In this document: piece by piece, positions 15,558-22,956 of the stretch
Layout of the letters: every line of letters starts with the position of its first letter
Numbering within the stretch: position 1 is the first letter of the stretch
Source: Pseudomonadota bacterium
GTDB taxonomy: Bacteria > Pseudomonadota > Alphaproteobacteria > Acetobacterales > Acetobacteraceae
DNA: 24,840 bases
NCBI GenBank assembly: GCA_021807975.1
Contig: JAKBCJ010000002.1
Location: 1-24,840, forward strand
Direction: 5' to 3'
The notes under the pieces: generated by a model
What the model was told of the DNA's origin: nothing
Databases searched by the model: none
The model's input: only the letters and a program-made list of their open reading frames with translations
Position numbers and translations under genes: made by a program

Positions 15558-15592
15558 CCTCTGGCGGACTCGGCCGCTCGGGGCTACCCGGT
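15549..15592 (+). terminator. Hairpin terminator overlapping the fliF stop codon
   Basis: ACCGGGTAGCC (15549-15559) and GGCTACCCGGT (15582-15592) are perfect 11-bp complements around a 22-nt loop. The left arm contains the fliF TAG (15555-15557). Only three T residues occur at the 3' end, so it may act as a weak intrinsic or a Rho-assisted terminator, or protect the mRNA end. Confidence 0.6.
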
Positions 15593-16165
15593 TTAGGGGC
15601 GTTGGGAAGTAAACCAGTCGCTCGATGTAGGTCACCGGCCTTCCATCGTCATGGCACGCCATGGCGGTCGCGGTCCAATCGGGGTAAGCGAGTTTTTTGA
15701 CTCGTTGATTTGTCGGATTGTCCTTGCGGCGGACTGACGATTCTGTGTCGTCGATTGTGTATTGTTGAGTGTCATACCAGGGCATAGGAACCTGAGTGCC
15801 GGTCCCGGAACGCGTTGAGTCGTTGGAATTGGTTGGCGGAGGGGTTGAACCCGTTAAATTCCTTGTGATTCGCCGTTCTGCGAACGATTTGCGAGGTGCC
15901 CAATGTGGACGCAAGAGAACCGGCCAGCGCTACAACCGGGATAAGCTGCGCTAGCCGGGCGACCTCGCGGACGAGGAGTGGTCCGTGCTGGACCGGATCG
16001 GCGGGTGCCGACCGGTGCCAGCCGCCAGGCCACCGCGACGATGCGAAATTCGACCCCGGTGTTTGATGGGGATGGATGTCCAAATTGGATGACAAGCTTC
16101 TGCGCCCGCCATGGCCGCCTCCACCGGCCATGCGGACATCGAAGCGGCTGTTTCGCGGCGTCTCC
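15593..16165. other. Gene-poor stretch with an IS remnant and an AT-richer patch
   Basis: Between fliF and the carbohydrate-binding protein I see no convincing intact gene. At about 15640-15840 the base composition is visibly less GC-rich than in the neighbours. A minus-strand open frame beginning MPWYDTQQYTIDDTE at about 15787 has AGG 6 nt upstream but no stop of its own; it runs on antisense into fliF, so its meaning is unclear. The short hairpin CGAGT-TTTTTG-ACTCG lies in the same patch. The transposase remnant at 15903-15996 is listed separately. The last 170 bases show nothing recognisable. Confidence 0.5.
15903..15996 (+). mobile_element. 5' remnant of an IS5-type (DUF4096) transposase gene
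   Basis: ATG 15903 reads MWTQENR. If one extra C in CGGCCAGCGC is removed, the frame continues QRYNRDKLR, an amber codon (TAG 15951-15953) where the family has Tyr, then PGDLADEEWSVLDR. This matches the IS5-group transposase N-terminus MWTQENRxRYNRDxLRYPSDLTDEEW almost residue for residue. The similarity ends near 15996; the catalytic DDE part is gone and no inverted repeat or target duplication is evident. It is an old, dead insertion fragment with at least three lesions: insertion of one base, a nonsense codon and truncation. Confidence 0.85.
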
Positions 16166-17371
16166 CTAGCTGTGGTGGTGGGTTGCGCCGCTGACATAGG
16201 CCGGCTGGCGCAATGTCCACAGCGCGGCGCTGCTGCCCGGGGGTGTGCCGGTCATGGTGCCGGTGTTCGTGGCGGCGGTCGGCACACTGAAGTCCTGCGT
16301 CCCGGGTGCCGCGCCGCTGAAACCGGGCGCGGCTGCCGGTGTCGTCCCCATCGACGTGCCAGTGGCCGCGCCAGAAGATGTACCAAAACCGGAGGTTTTC
16401 GTCCCGGCCGTCAGGCTGGCCGACGTGATGGCGGCATTGTTCCCGGTGGCAGCCGCGCCGTCGCTGGCGAACAGGCCAGAACCCGCGCCGGTCGCCGATG
16501 GGTTGTTGTCGGCCGTAACCGAGAAAGTCTGAGTGCCGTCGCTGGACAGTTCCCAAGGTGCGCCGGCCGCCGGGGCGCCGCCGTCCAGGCTCATGCCCAT
16601 CACGTAAAGGTTGCGATCCGCGGTATCCAGCGCCCACTGGCCCGTGGCGGGAAGCCCGGGCGTGCCAGCCGGGTAGTAGCCGCCAACTTTATCGTTCAGG
16701 AAAGTCACCGCCACATCATGCGTGCCGGCGCCGAAATTGCCCTTGATATCGAACTCCTGCGACTGACCCTGCCCGACGACCGCGGTCGTGGTCTGCACGC
16801 CGCCGACCTGCTGGCCATCGACCGACACTGTAAACTGCGCATCGCCCTGATAGGGGTCCTCCGCCATGTTCAGTACCAGCGTGTCCGCGCCGCCGCCCAC
16901 CGTGACCGGTGCCGGCGTGGTCGTCCGGTTGCCGGTAAAGCCGGCCGGCAGTGGCGTGGTGTCGTTCACCTCGAACGTCGCGTTGCCGTAAACATTGCCC
17001 TGGTTGGAATTGGGCGGAAACAACGGCGACTGGTAGATCGGCGTGATGGTATTCGATACCGTCTGCCCGTCGTACGTTACGACATCGACATACAAGTTAC
17101 GATCGCCGGCCGTTCCCGGGTACAGGAAGTTATTGGCGAAGGTGACCGTGACGTTGTGCGGACCAGGACCCCAGTCGCCATTGAACGTAAAGGTGTTGGT
17201 CTGTCCCGCCGATTGCGACGCCGTCGCGGTCTGAACCCCGCCCACCTGCTGACCATCGACGTTGACGGTGAACCGCGCGTCCACGCCCTGTGCCTGATCC
17301 TCCGCCATATTCAGGGTAATTGAATCGGTACCAGAACCAATTATGGTGCTGCTATTCGTTGAACCGGACAT
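16166..17371 (-). CDS. Protein with two tandem CBM60-like carbohydrate-binding modules and a low-complexity tail
   Basis: A 401-residue protein without a signal peptide or membrane helix. Module A (about 11-102) reads GSGTDSITLNMAEDQAQG, then FTVNVDGQQVGGVQTATA, FNGDWGPGPHNVTVTF and DRNLYVDVVTYDG. Module B (about 158-264) repeats the plan: GGGADTLVLNMAEDPYQGD, FTVSVDGQQVGGVQTTTA, GNFGAGTHDVAVTFLND and DRNLYVMGMSLDG. This is the calcium-dependent xylan-binding (CBM36/CBM60) pattern. Residues 290-401 are Ala/Gly/Thr/Ser-rich and end in HHHS. I start at ATG 17371 (GGGGGA, 6 nt) rather than ATG 17395, which has no ribosome site. With no Sec signal and a Ser/Thr/Gly-rich start, non-Sec export (for example type I) is possible, but no RTX repeats or ABC exporter are here. 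No catalytic domain is attached, so it may be an adhesin or matrix protein. Confidence 0.85.
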   Translation of the reverse strand: MSGSTNSSTIIGSGTDSITLNMAEDQAQGVDARFTVNVDGQQVGGVQTATASQSAGQTNTFTFNGDWGPGPHNVTVTFANNFLYPGTAGDRNLYVDVVTYDGQTVSNTITPIYQSPLFPPNSNQGNVYGNATFEVNDTTPLPAGFTGNRTTTPAPVTVGGGADTLVLNMAEDPYQGDAQFTVSVDGQQVGGVQTTTAVVGQGQSQEFDIKGNFGAGTHDVAVTFLNDKVGGYYPAGTPGLPATGQWALDTADRNLYVMGMSLDGGAPAAGAPWELSSDGTQTFSVTADNNPSATGAGSGLFASDGAAATGNNAAITSASLTAGTKTSGFGTSSGAATGTSMGTTPAAAPGFSGAAPGTQDFSVPTAATNTGTMTGTPPGSSAALWTLRQPAYVSGATHHHS

Positions 17372-17499
17372 GGAATGTCCCCCATTTCGTTGCATATGAA
17401 ACGTGATACCCGGCGCCGAGTCAGTGTGGGGTACCAGCCGGTCCCGGGGGCCGCAACCGGGCCACCGGGTTTAACCGCTCAGCACAGGGGATTTAGCCG

Positions 17500-17524
17500 G
17501 TTTCGCTCTGTGGATAAGCGAAAC
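17500..17524. other. Inverted repeat with a consensus DnaA box in its loop
   Basis: GTTTCGCT and AGCGAAAC form a perfect 8-bp inverted repeat around a 9-nt spacer. The spacer with the first base of the right arm reads TGTGGATAA (17509-17517), the complement of the strict DnaA box TTATCCACA. It lies between the CBM protein start (17371) and the FmdB gene end (17551). No T-run follows on either strand, so it is not a standard terminator. Confidence 0.45.
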
Positions 17525-17550
17525 GGTGGGGATTATGGTCCTAATTCGGG

Positions 17551-17787
17551 TCAGACAGCCTCGGCGGACAACCGTCGCGGCATGCAGCACGCGCAACCGC
17601 CCGCATGTGCCGCCGGGGCCGGGCCGGATGACGCTTCCTTCGCCCCGCCGGACAGCGACGGCGCGGTCAGCAGGCGCGGCGCCGGCTGGGCACAATCCGG
17701 GCAGGGCTGGGGGCGATCATATTCCGCCATCGGCCGCACCTCGGAGAATGGGCCGCAATCCTGGCATTCGTAGTCGTAGGTAGGCAT
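17551..17787 (-). CDS. FmdB-family zinc-ribbon protein
   Basis: A 78-residue protein starting MPTYDYECQDCG, the characteristic FmdB opening. Two Cys pairs, C8-x2-C11 and C29-x2-C32, make the zinc ribbon. An Ala/Gly-rich tail ends in GGCACCMPRR, adding C65, C67 and C68 that may bind a further metal. GGAGG lies 7 nt before ATG 17787. FmdB proteins are putative small regulatory or chaperone-like proteins, first noted beside amidase and formamidase genes; the function is not established. It diverges from the molybdenum hydroxylase gene with a 126-bp shared promoter region. Confidence 0.9.
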   Translation of the reverse strand: MPTYDYECQDCGPFSEVRPMAEYDRPQPCPDCAQPAPRLLTAPSLSGGAKEASSGPAPAAHAGGCACCMPRRLSAEAV

Positions 17788-17913
17788 CCAGATCCTCCAT
17801 CGTCCGTTACTCTCATATTGCCATTTTCCCCGCGGTCCGGCCAGCGCCCGGGTTGCCGCCCGGCGAAACCGGCGCCATGTTGCGAAGCACAACGGTTCTT
17901 GAGGAACGCGCGT

Positions 17914-20280
17914 ATGATTGCACAAGTGGATCTGACCCAGTTCGCCGAGGAACGATATGCCGTCGGTCAACCGGTCCCACGCAAGGAAGACCCCGTCCTG
18001 CTGCGCGGCGAAGGCCGCTACTCCGACGATCTGAACCGCCCCGGTCAGGCCTATGGCGTCATGGTGCGCTCGACGGCCGCGCACGGGTTCATCCGCTCCA
18101 TCGACACCAGTGCGGCCAAGGCAATGCCCAACGTGCTGGCGGTCTTGACCGGGCAGGACCTGATCGACGCGGGTATGGGCAACATGCCGTCCGGCATGTC
18201 GTTCAAAATGCGCGACGGATCGGACATGCCCAAGCCAGTGCAGCCAGTTCTGACCACCGATAAGGTCCGTTTCGTTGGCGATCCGGTCGCCCTGGTGGTC
18301 GCGGAAACCGCCAAGCAGGCCAAGGATGCCGCCGAAGCCGTATTCGTCGAAATCGATACGCTGCCAGCTGTCACCGATGCCGCCGCCGCCGCCGCCGCAG
18401 GTGCCCCGCTGGTGCATGACGTCACCCCGGCGAACGTGATACTGGATTTCCACCACGGCGATGCCGCCGCCGTGGCCGCTGCCTTCGCCAGCGCGGCCCA
18501 TGTGACGAAACTGAAAATCCGCAACAGCCGCGTCGTGGTCTGCCCGATGGAACCACGCTCCGCGATCGGGGAGTTCGACGCTGAAACCGGCCGCTGGACG
18601 TTGCGGCTTGGCTGCCAGGGTGTATTCAACATGCGCCAGTTGCTGATGGGGCCGTTGAAAGCGCCGGTGGAGAATATCCGCGTACTCACCGGCAATGTCG
18701 GCGGCTCATTCGGCATGAAAGCCTCCTGCTACCCCGAATACCCCGCCATCCTGTACGCCTCCAAGCTGCTCGGGCGACCGGTGAAATGGACCGACGAACG
18801 CGGCGAAAGCTTCCTGTCCGACAGCCACGGCCGCGATCACGATATGGAGCAAGAGATCGCCCTGGACGCATCGGGCAAAATCCTGGCGCTGCGGGTAACG
18901 GGCTATGGCAACATCGGCGCCTATCTGTCCAACGGCACGGTGCTGCAACCCACCGGCAACATCGTCCGCAACACCATCGGCGTCTATGCGACCCCGCTGC
19001 AGGAAGTCCGGACGAAGGCGGTCTTCACCAACACCAGCCCGGTTGGCCCCTATCGCGGCGCCGGCCGTCCTGAAGGCAACTATTACATCGAACGCCTGCT
19101 GGACACCGCCGCCAGGGAGATGGGGATCGACCCGGCCGACATCCGCCGCCGCAACCACATCCAGCCCGACGCAATGCCCTACAAGACCCCCGCCGGCACC
19201 ACCTACGACAGCGGCGATTTCCCCACCATCCTGGAAAAGGCGCTGGCGGCGGCCGACTGGGACGGCTTCCCGGCCCGTAAGAAGGACAGCGCCGAACGCG
19301 GCAAGCTGCGCGGCCGCGGCATCGGCCAGTATCTGGAGGTCACCGGCCCGCCCTCCAAGGAAATGGGCGGCATCCGGTTCGAGGCCGACGGCACGGTGAC
19401 TATCATCACCGGGACGCTGGATTATGGCCAGGGCCACGCCTCGCCGTTCGCTCAGGTGCTCGCCTCCCGCCTCGGTATCCCGTTCGAGAAGATCAATCTG
19501 CTGCAAGGCGATTCGGATGAACTTCTGGCCGGCGGCGGCACCGGCGGGTCCAAATCGCTGATGGCCAGCGGCACCGCGATCGTCGAGGGGGCCGAGAAAG
19601 TCCGCGAGGCCGGGCGGAAAATTGCCGCTTATGTGCTGGAAGCTGCCGAGGCCGACATCGAGTTCGAAATCGTTCGGACGGGCGGCCAGTACCGGATCGC
19701 CGGCACCGACCGCAGCATCGGTATCATGGAACTCGCCGGCCTGATCCGCTCCGGCGCGGTGAAACTGCCTGAGGATGTTCCGCAAACCCTGTCCGTGTCC
19801 CACGTCGCGGAGGGGCCGCCCTTCGCCTATCCGAACGGGTGCCACATCGCCGAGGTCGAGATCGATCCGGAAACCGGCGTATCCGAGGTCGTTCGCTATC
19901 ACATGGTCAACGATTTCGGCGTCATCGTGAACCCGATGCTGGTCGAAGGCCAGGCGCATGGCGGCATCGTTCAGGGCATCGGCCAGTGCTTCCTGGAGCA
20001 TGTGGTCTATGACGAAAGCGGCCAGCCGATGACCGGTTCGTATATGGATTACGCGCTGCCGCGGGCAAACGACGCGCCGATGTTCAAATTCGCCTCCCAC
20101 CCCGTGCCGGCGAAAACCAACCTGCTTGGGTCGAAAGGCTGCGGCGAGGCCGGCTGTGCCGGTGCGTTGCCGTCGGTGATGAACGCCGTGGTGGATGCGC
20201 TGTCTGTCTATGGCATCAAGCACATCGACATGCCAGCGACCCCGCTGCGTGTGTGGGAGGCCATCCGAACCGCTGCCTGA
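17914..20280 (+). CDS. Xanthine dehydrogenase/aldehyde oxidase-family molybdopterin-binding large subunit
   Basis: A 788-residue molybdenum hydroxylase large subunit (CoxL/XdhB-like). It opens with the small a/b-hammerhead domain (VGQPVPRKEDPVLLRGEGRYSDDL at 18-40). Cofactor-contact blocks are GGSFGMKA, PYRGAGRPEGNYYIER (379-394), GQGHASPFAQVLA and GGTGGSKSL. The conserved catalytic Glu is E745 in KGCGEAGCAGALPSV. The loop lacks the VAYRCSFR motif of form I CO dehydrogenase, so a CO oxidase is unlikely. Such enzymes hydroxylate aldehydes or N-heterocycles with water. The partner [2Fe-2S] and FAD subunits, usually encoded alongside, are absent here, so it must use subunits from elsewhere. The ATG at 17914 has GAGGAA 7-8 nt upstream; the frame is open 96 nt further but with no ribosome site. 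A strong hairpin follows the stop. Confidence 0.93.
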   Translation: MIAQVDLTQFAEERYAVGQPVPRKEDPVLLRGEGRYSDDLNRPGQAYGVMVRSTAAHGFIRSIDTSAAKAMPNVLAVLTGQDLIDAGMGNMPSGMSFKMRDGSDMPKPVQPVLTTDKVRFVGDPVALVVAETAKQAKDAAEAVFVEIDTLPAVTDAAAAAAAGAPLVHDVTPANVILDFHHGDAAAVAAAFASAAHVTKLKIRNSRVVVCPMEPRSAIGEFDAETGRWTLRLGCQGVFNMRQLLMGPLKAPVENIRVLTGNVGGSFGMKASCYPEYPAILYASKLLGRPVKWTDERGESFLSDSHGRDHDMEQEIALDASGKILALRVTGYGNIGAYLSNGTVLQPTGNIVRNTIGVYATPLQEVRTKAVFTNTSPVGPYRGAGRPEGNYYIERLLDTAAREMGIDPADIRRRNHIQPDAMPYKTPAGTTYDSGDFPTILEKALAAADWDGFPARKKDSAERGKLRGRGIGQYLEVTGPPSKEMGGIRFEADGTVTIITGTLDYGQGHASPFAQVLASRLGIPFEKINLLQGDSDELLAGGGTGGSKSLMASGTAIVEGAEKVREAGRKIAAYVLEAAEADIEFEIVRTGGQYRIAGTDRSIGIMELAGLIRSGAVKLPEDVPQTLSVSHVAEGPPFAYPNGCHIAEVEIDPETGVSEVVRYHMVNDFGVIVNPMLVEGQAHGGIVQGIGQCFLEHVVYDESGQPMTGSYMDYALPRANDAPMFKFASHPVPAKTNLLGSKGCGEAGCAGALPSVMNAVVDALSVYGIKHIDMPATPLRVWEAIRTAA

Positions 20281-20291
20281 TTCCCGTGCCG

Positions 20292-20324
20292 CGGCCTTGC
20301 CCCGTCAGCCCCGGGGCAGGGCCG
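20292..20324. terminator. Strong hairpin between convergent genes (likely bidirectional terminator)
   Basis: CGGCCTTGCCCCG (20292-20304) pairs with CGGGGCAGGGCCG (20312-20324) around a 7-nt loop: 13 bp with one G-U pair. It starts 12 nt after the molybdenum hydroxylase stop and is 20 nt beyond the stop of the convergent small gene. Neither side has a T-run, so termination may be Rho-assisted. Confidence 0.65.
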
Positions 20325-20344
20325 TGCGCCCCGCCAACCCCGCT

Positions 20345-20539
20345 CTACAGCGACGCCTCAAACACCGGCTGCGGTAAAGATGCCCGCGCGATCAGCGAAT
20401 CCTGAACCCGGTACAGCAATTCGGAATGATCTTCCTGCGATACATTGTCGCTGCGCATCACCATCTGGATCAAGGGATCCCGCAGCAGGGTCGCCAATGT
20501 CAGGGTGCTGATTGTCGTCGTGCACATCACCGTCACCAT
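20345..20539 (-). CDS. Small protein of unknown function
   Basis: A 64-residue protein: a Thr-rich N-terminus (MVTVMCTTTISTLTLATLL), then LRDPLIQMVMRSDNVSQEDHSELLYRVQDSLIARASL. The middle looks like an amphipathic helix-turn-helix-sized bundle with several acidic residues. I do not recognise a domain. Two starts are possible: ATG 20539, or ATG 20527 with GGGA about 10 nt upstream; neither ribosome site is strong. It stands alone between hairpin terminators and a 255-bp AT-richer upstream region. The composition looks protein-like and the opposite strand has no gene, which favours a real gene. Confidence 0.6.
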   Translation of the reverse strand: MVTVMCTTTISTLTLATLLRDPLIQMVMRSDNVSQEDHSELLYRVQDSLIARASLPQPVFEASL

Positions 20540-20753
20540 TCCCGTTCAAGCGCCGAAGCAGTATAGCCGCCTCTGTCCGGCACTGTGGAAATGAATTGTG
20601 TCTTAACATGGCCGGCGTTTGGGCATTTTTTTGCGGGTAGGCGCCATATTGTGGCGGCCGCGTGGCAAATCGGCATCATCGCCGGCGGAGAGCCGCACAA
20701 AAGGCCAAGGACAGCAGTAAATAACCGTTAATGAATTACTAAGAAATAATGCA

Positions 20754-20782
20754 CCGCGCCGCCAAACCAGCCGGCGGCGCGG
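20754..20782 (-). terminator. Intrinsic terminator of the flavin reductase-like gene
   Basis: CCGCGCCGCC and GGCGGCGCGG form a perfect 10-bp stem with a 9-nt loop, 12 nt beyond the gene's stop (20795). On the minus strand it is followed by TGCATTATTTCTT, a T-rich tail. Confidence 0.75.
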
Positions 20783-20794
20783 CGGTCAGTCACT

Positions 20795-21442
20795 CTATTC
20801 GGCGGCTTTCGCCTTGTGCGCCGGCCACTCATCGACAGGGATGCGCGGCAGGTCGAACCGGTCGGTCACACGGGAATACCACCCGCCGCCATGCAGGCGC
20901 CCGATCAGGTCCAGCTTGGGCGTATCGATGTAGCAGCGTTCCTTGTCCAGCACGCAGTCGTCCCGAACGTAAACCGCCAGCACCTTGCCCAGCACCACTG
21001 CCCGGTCGATACCGACATCAACAATCACCAGACGCTCGCACTCGAACGACACCGGCGCCTCAGCGATGCGCGGCGGCTTCACATGCAAAGACGGCGCGGT
21101 GGTCAGACCGGCTTCCTTCAACTCATCGACGCCCTTGGGGAAGTCGATGGCGGTCACGTTCATCGGCTCCCGCAGTTCATAGCTGACCAGGTTGATCACG
21201 AACTGCCCGGTGCGGCGGATATTGCCGCCCGTGTCTTTCACGTCGCCCGGCCCGCGGCCGCCGATCCCGAACGCCAGCACCGGCGGGTTGCCGGACATCG
21301 CATTGAAGAACGAGAACGGCGCCGCGTTCACCGTGCCGTCGGTATCCTGCGTGGTCACCCACGCGATCGGGCGCGGACCGATCGTCGAGGTCAGTAATTT
21401 ATAGATATTCTCGTTCTTCGTGTCTTGGAAATCGAACAGCAT
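20795..21442 (-). CDS. Flavin reductase-like (FMN-binding split-barrel) protein
   Basis: A 215-residue protein of the flavin reductase-like domain family. Visible blocks are LTSTIGPRPIAWVTTQDTDGTVNAAPFSFFNAMSGNPP (flavin-binding strands, about 16-54), GQFVINLVSYELREPMN and PVSFECERL, then the HxGxGWYSR-like C-terminal segment LIGRLHGGGWYSR. Members bind FMN tightly and act as NAD(P)H flavin reductases for two-component monooxygenases or as stand-alone oxidoreductases. The ATG at 21442 has AGAGG 7 nt upstream; the longer frame (to 21553) overlaps a hairpin region and has no ribosome site. It is monocistronic, with its own terminator, and diverges from the membrane protein at 21607. The luciferase-like enzyme at 5875-7056 could need such a partner, but they are 14 kb apart. 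Confidence 0.9.
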   Translation of the reverse strand: MLFDFQDTKNENIYKLLTSTIGPRPIAWVTTQDTDGTVNAAPFSFFNAMSGNPPVLAFGIGGRGPGDVKDTGGNIRRTGQFVINLVSYELREPMNVTAIDFPKGVDELKEAGLTTAPSLHVKPPRIAEAPVSFECERLVIVDVGIDRAVVLGKVLAVYVRDDCVLDKERCYIDTPKLDLIGRLHGGGWYSRVTDRFDLPRIPVDEWPAHKAKAAE

Positions 21443-21520
21443 GGCCGGCCTCTGATGATTGCTGGGCCGCAGCGTTACGCGGCACGCACCGGGCTGTCCA
21501 GATTTCAATTCAGTCAAGCA

Positions 21521-21547
21521 TTGCGCCGCCGCACCACGGCGGCGCAA
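21521..21547. promoter_or_regulatory. Strong perfect hairpin in a divergent promoter region
   Basis: TTGCGCCGCCG, loop CACCA, CGGCGGCGCAA is a perfect 11-bp stem with a 5-nt loop, 60 bp before the membrane-protein ATG (21607) and 79 bp before the flavin reductase ATG (21442). A second small hairpin, AAGCC-CATT-GGCTT (21546-21559), follows directly and shares two bases with it. It could be an operator, or a leader hairpin of either transcript. Confidence 0.5.
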
Positions 21548-21606
21548 GCCCATTGGCTTCCTTCCGGCGTTTGATTTATCTCCCCGCAGGCCCGAAGGAC
21601 ACCGTT

Positions 21607-22935
21607 ATGCCCGGCATGCTCGATTATGTAACAAAACGCCCCGCCGCCTCGCGCAGCCGCCTGAATTGGGCAGACGCCGGCCTTAGCGCGATATTCGCCG
21701 CCGTTGCCGTCGCAATCGGACTCTGGGGCTTCGGCGTGCTCGGGCACGCACTGCAAACCGCGGCCTCGTTCAATCTGTGGTTTCAGGCCGACAGTCCGCG
21801 CGTGATCGAAAACCTGACCGACCGCCGAAGCAATCACTATCGAACGGCGGTCCATCCCGTCGCCTCGCTTCTGCTCACGCCTGGCGTTATCGCGCTGCAC
21901 ACACTCGGCGTCCCCGCCCTGCTGGCCTGCGAGGTACTCATTCTCGCCGCCGCGGCGGTATGCGGTGGAGGCTTCTTCATCGCCTTGCGCCTGCTGGGTC
22001 TGCCCAAACCGGCGGCGTCGGTGTTCGTCGCGCTGTATCTGTCCAGTGCCGCGTTCATCTACTGGTACTCGCAAATCGAACTGAATACCGTCGGCGGCGC
22101 CACGATCGTCCTGGCCCTCCTCGCCCTGGCCCATGGACGCACGAAATCCGAACTGTGGTGGGTGCTGGTCAGCGCCGCGACACTGAGCATTACCGTCACC
22201 AACTGGTCGATCGGTCTGGCCGCCACCCTGGTGCGCTGGCCGCTGAAAAATACCTTGTCGATCTCCGTGGCGGCGCTGGCGACGGTCATCTTGCTGTCGC
22301 TGGCCCAGTCGCTGACCTTCTGGCACGCCGCCTGGTTCTTCCGCCCTGCCGCGGTCACCGCGGAAGCACGCTGGAGCGCACTGAGTTCGGCGCACGACGA
22401 ATTACCGACCGACCGGCCGTCTATGAACATGCGATCCCTGTTCCTGACCACCATGGTGGCACCCGATCCGGTGGTGGAAGTCCAGGACGGCGACAAGGTT
22501 GTCACCAACCAGGATGTCCCCGCCACCACCGGCACTCCCTGCGCCCTCGCCGCCGCCATCGCCTGGATCGCCCTGCTCGGCTGCGGACTGATCGGTGCGG
22601 TGGGCGGGCTTCGCAACGACCTCCGCCGCCCCGTCGTGGCCGGCCTCGGCTTGATGCTCTCGGGGCAGATGGTGCTGCACAGCGTCTATGGGAATCCGAC
22701 GTTTTTGTATGCGCCGCATTTTCTGCCGCTGCTGGCCGCATTCGCGGCCCTGTCGTGGTTCACCCGGATGCGCTGGGTGGCACTGGCGCTTGCGGCCGTG
22801 GTCTGCGTCGCCGGGGGCGTCAGTAACGTCCAGACGTTCCGGTCCGCGGCGGCGCTGGCAAATCAGGTCATCGCCCGGGGTGGCAACGCCATCCAACCCG
22901 CGTTCCCGGCCAACGATGTTCTGCCATTGCACTGA
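21607..22935 (+). CDS. Polytopic membrane protein, probable GT-C-type glycosyltransferase
   Basis: A 442-residue protein with about ten hydrophobic segments (near 24-44, 85-105, 108-130, 135-152, 163-176, 185-205, 217-236, 313-334, 344-360, 368-384 and 388-404). After the first helix, an extracytoplasmic loop carries acidic D62 (FQADSPRVIENL) and then NHYRTAVHPVASLLL, resembling GT-C lipid-sugar-dependent transferases, where the loop-1 Asp is catalytic. A large outside loop spans 237-312, and the late motif FLYAPHFLPLLAA also fits these enzymes. This is family-level resemblance by eye; a transporter or a polymerase is possible. The ATG at 21607 has AAGGA 7 nt upstream. The next gene, a membrane-anchored glycosidase-like protein, follows after 54 nt on the same strand, which supports a role in envelope or exopolysaccharide. 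Confidence 0.7.
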   Translation: MPGMLDYVTKRPAASRSRLNWADAGLSAIFAAVAVAIGLWGFGVLGHALQTAASFNLWFQADSPRVIENLTDRRSNHYRTAVHPVASLLLTPGVIALHTLGVPALLACEVLILAAAAVCGGGFFIALRLLGLPKPAASVFVALYLSSAAFIYWYSQIELNTVGGATIVLALLALAHGRTKSELWWVLVSAATLSITVTNWSIGLAATLVRWPLKNTLSISVAALATVILLSLAQSLTFWHAAWFFRPAAVTAEARWSALSSAHDELPTDRPSMNMRSLFLTTMVAPDPVVEVQDGDKVVTNQDVPATTGTPCALAAAIAWIALLGCGLIGAVGGLRNDLRRPVVAGLGLMLSGQMVLHSVYGNPTFLYAPHFLPLLAAFAALSWFTRMRWVALALAAVVCVAGGVSNVQTFRSAAALANQVIARGGNAIQPAFPANDVLPLH

Positions 22936-22956
22936 ACCGGACCGGGCTGGCCGCTT

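Noticed and set aside
15689..15704. Short hairpin CGAGT-TTTTTG-ACTCG considered as a terminator
   Set aside because: The stem is only 5 bp and no T-run follows it on either strand.
13887..15914. 675-residue minus-strand open frame
   Set aside because: Most of it is antisense to fliF; only its first part covers noncoding DNA, and no domain is visible.
18706..20223. 505-residue minus-strand open frame
   Set aside because: It is antisense to the molybdenum hydroxylase gene and has low-complexity composition.
20728..20742. TTAA-N7-CTAA, one mismatch from a CtrA site
   Set aside because: It lies in an AT-richer tail just past a terminator and is not near a plausible target start; chance matches are expected there.
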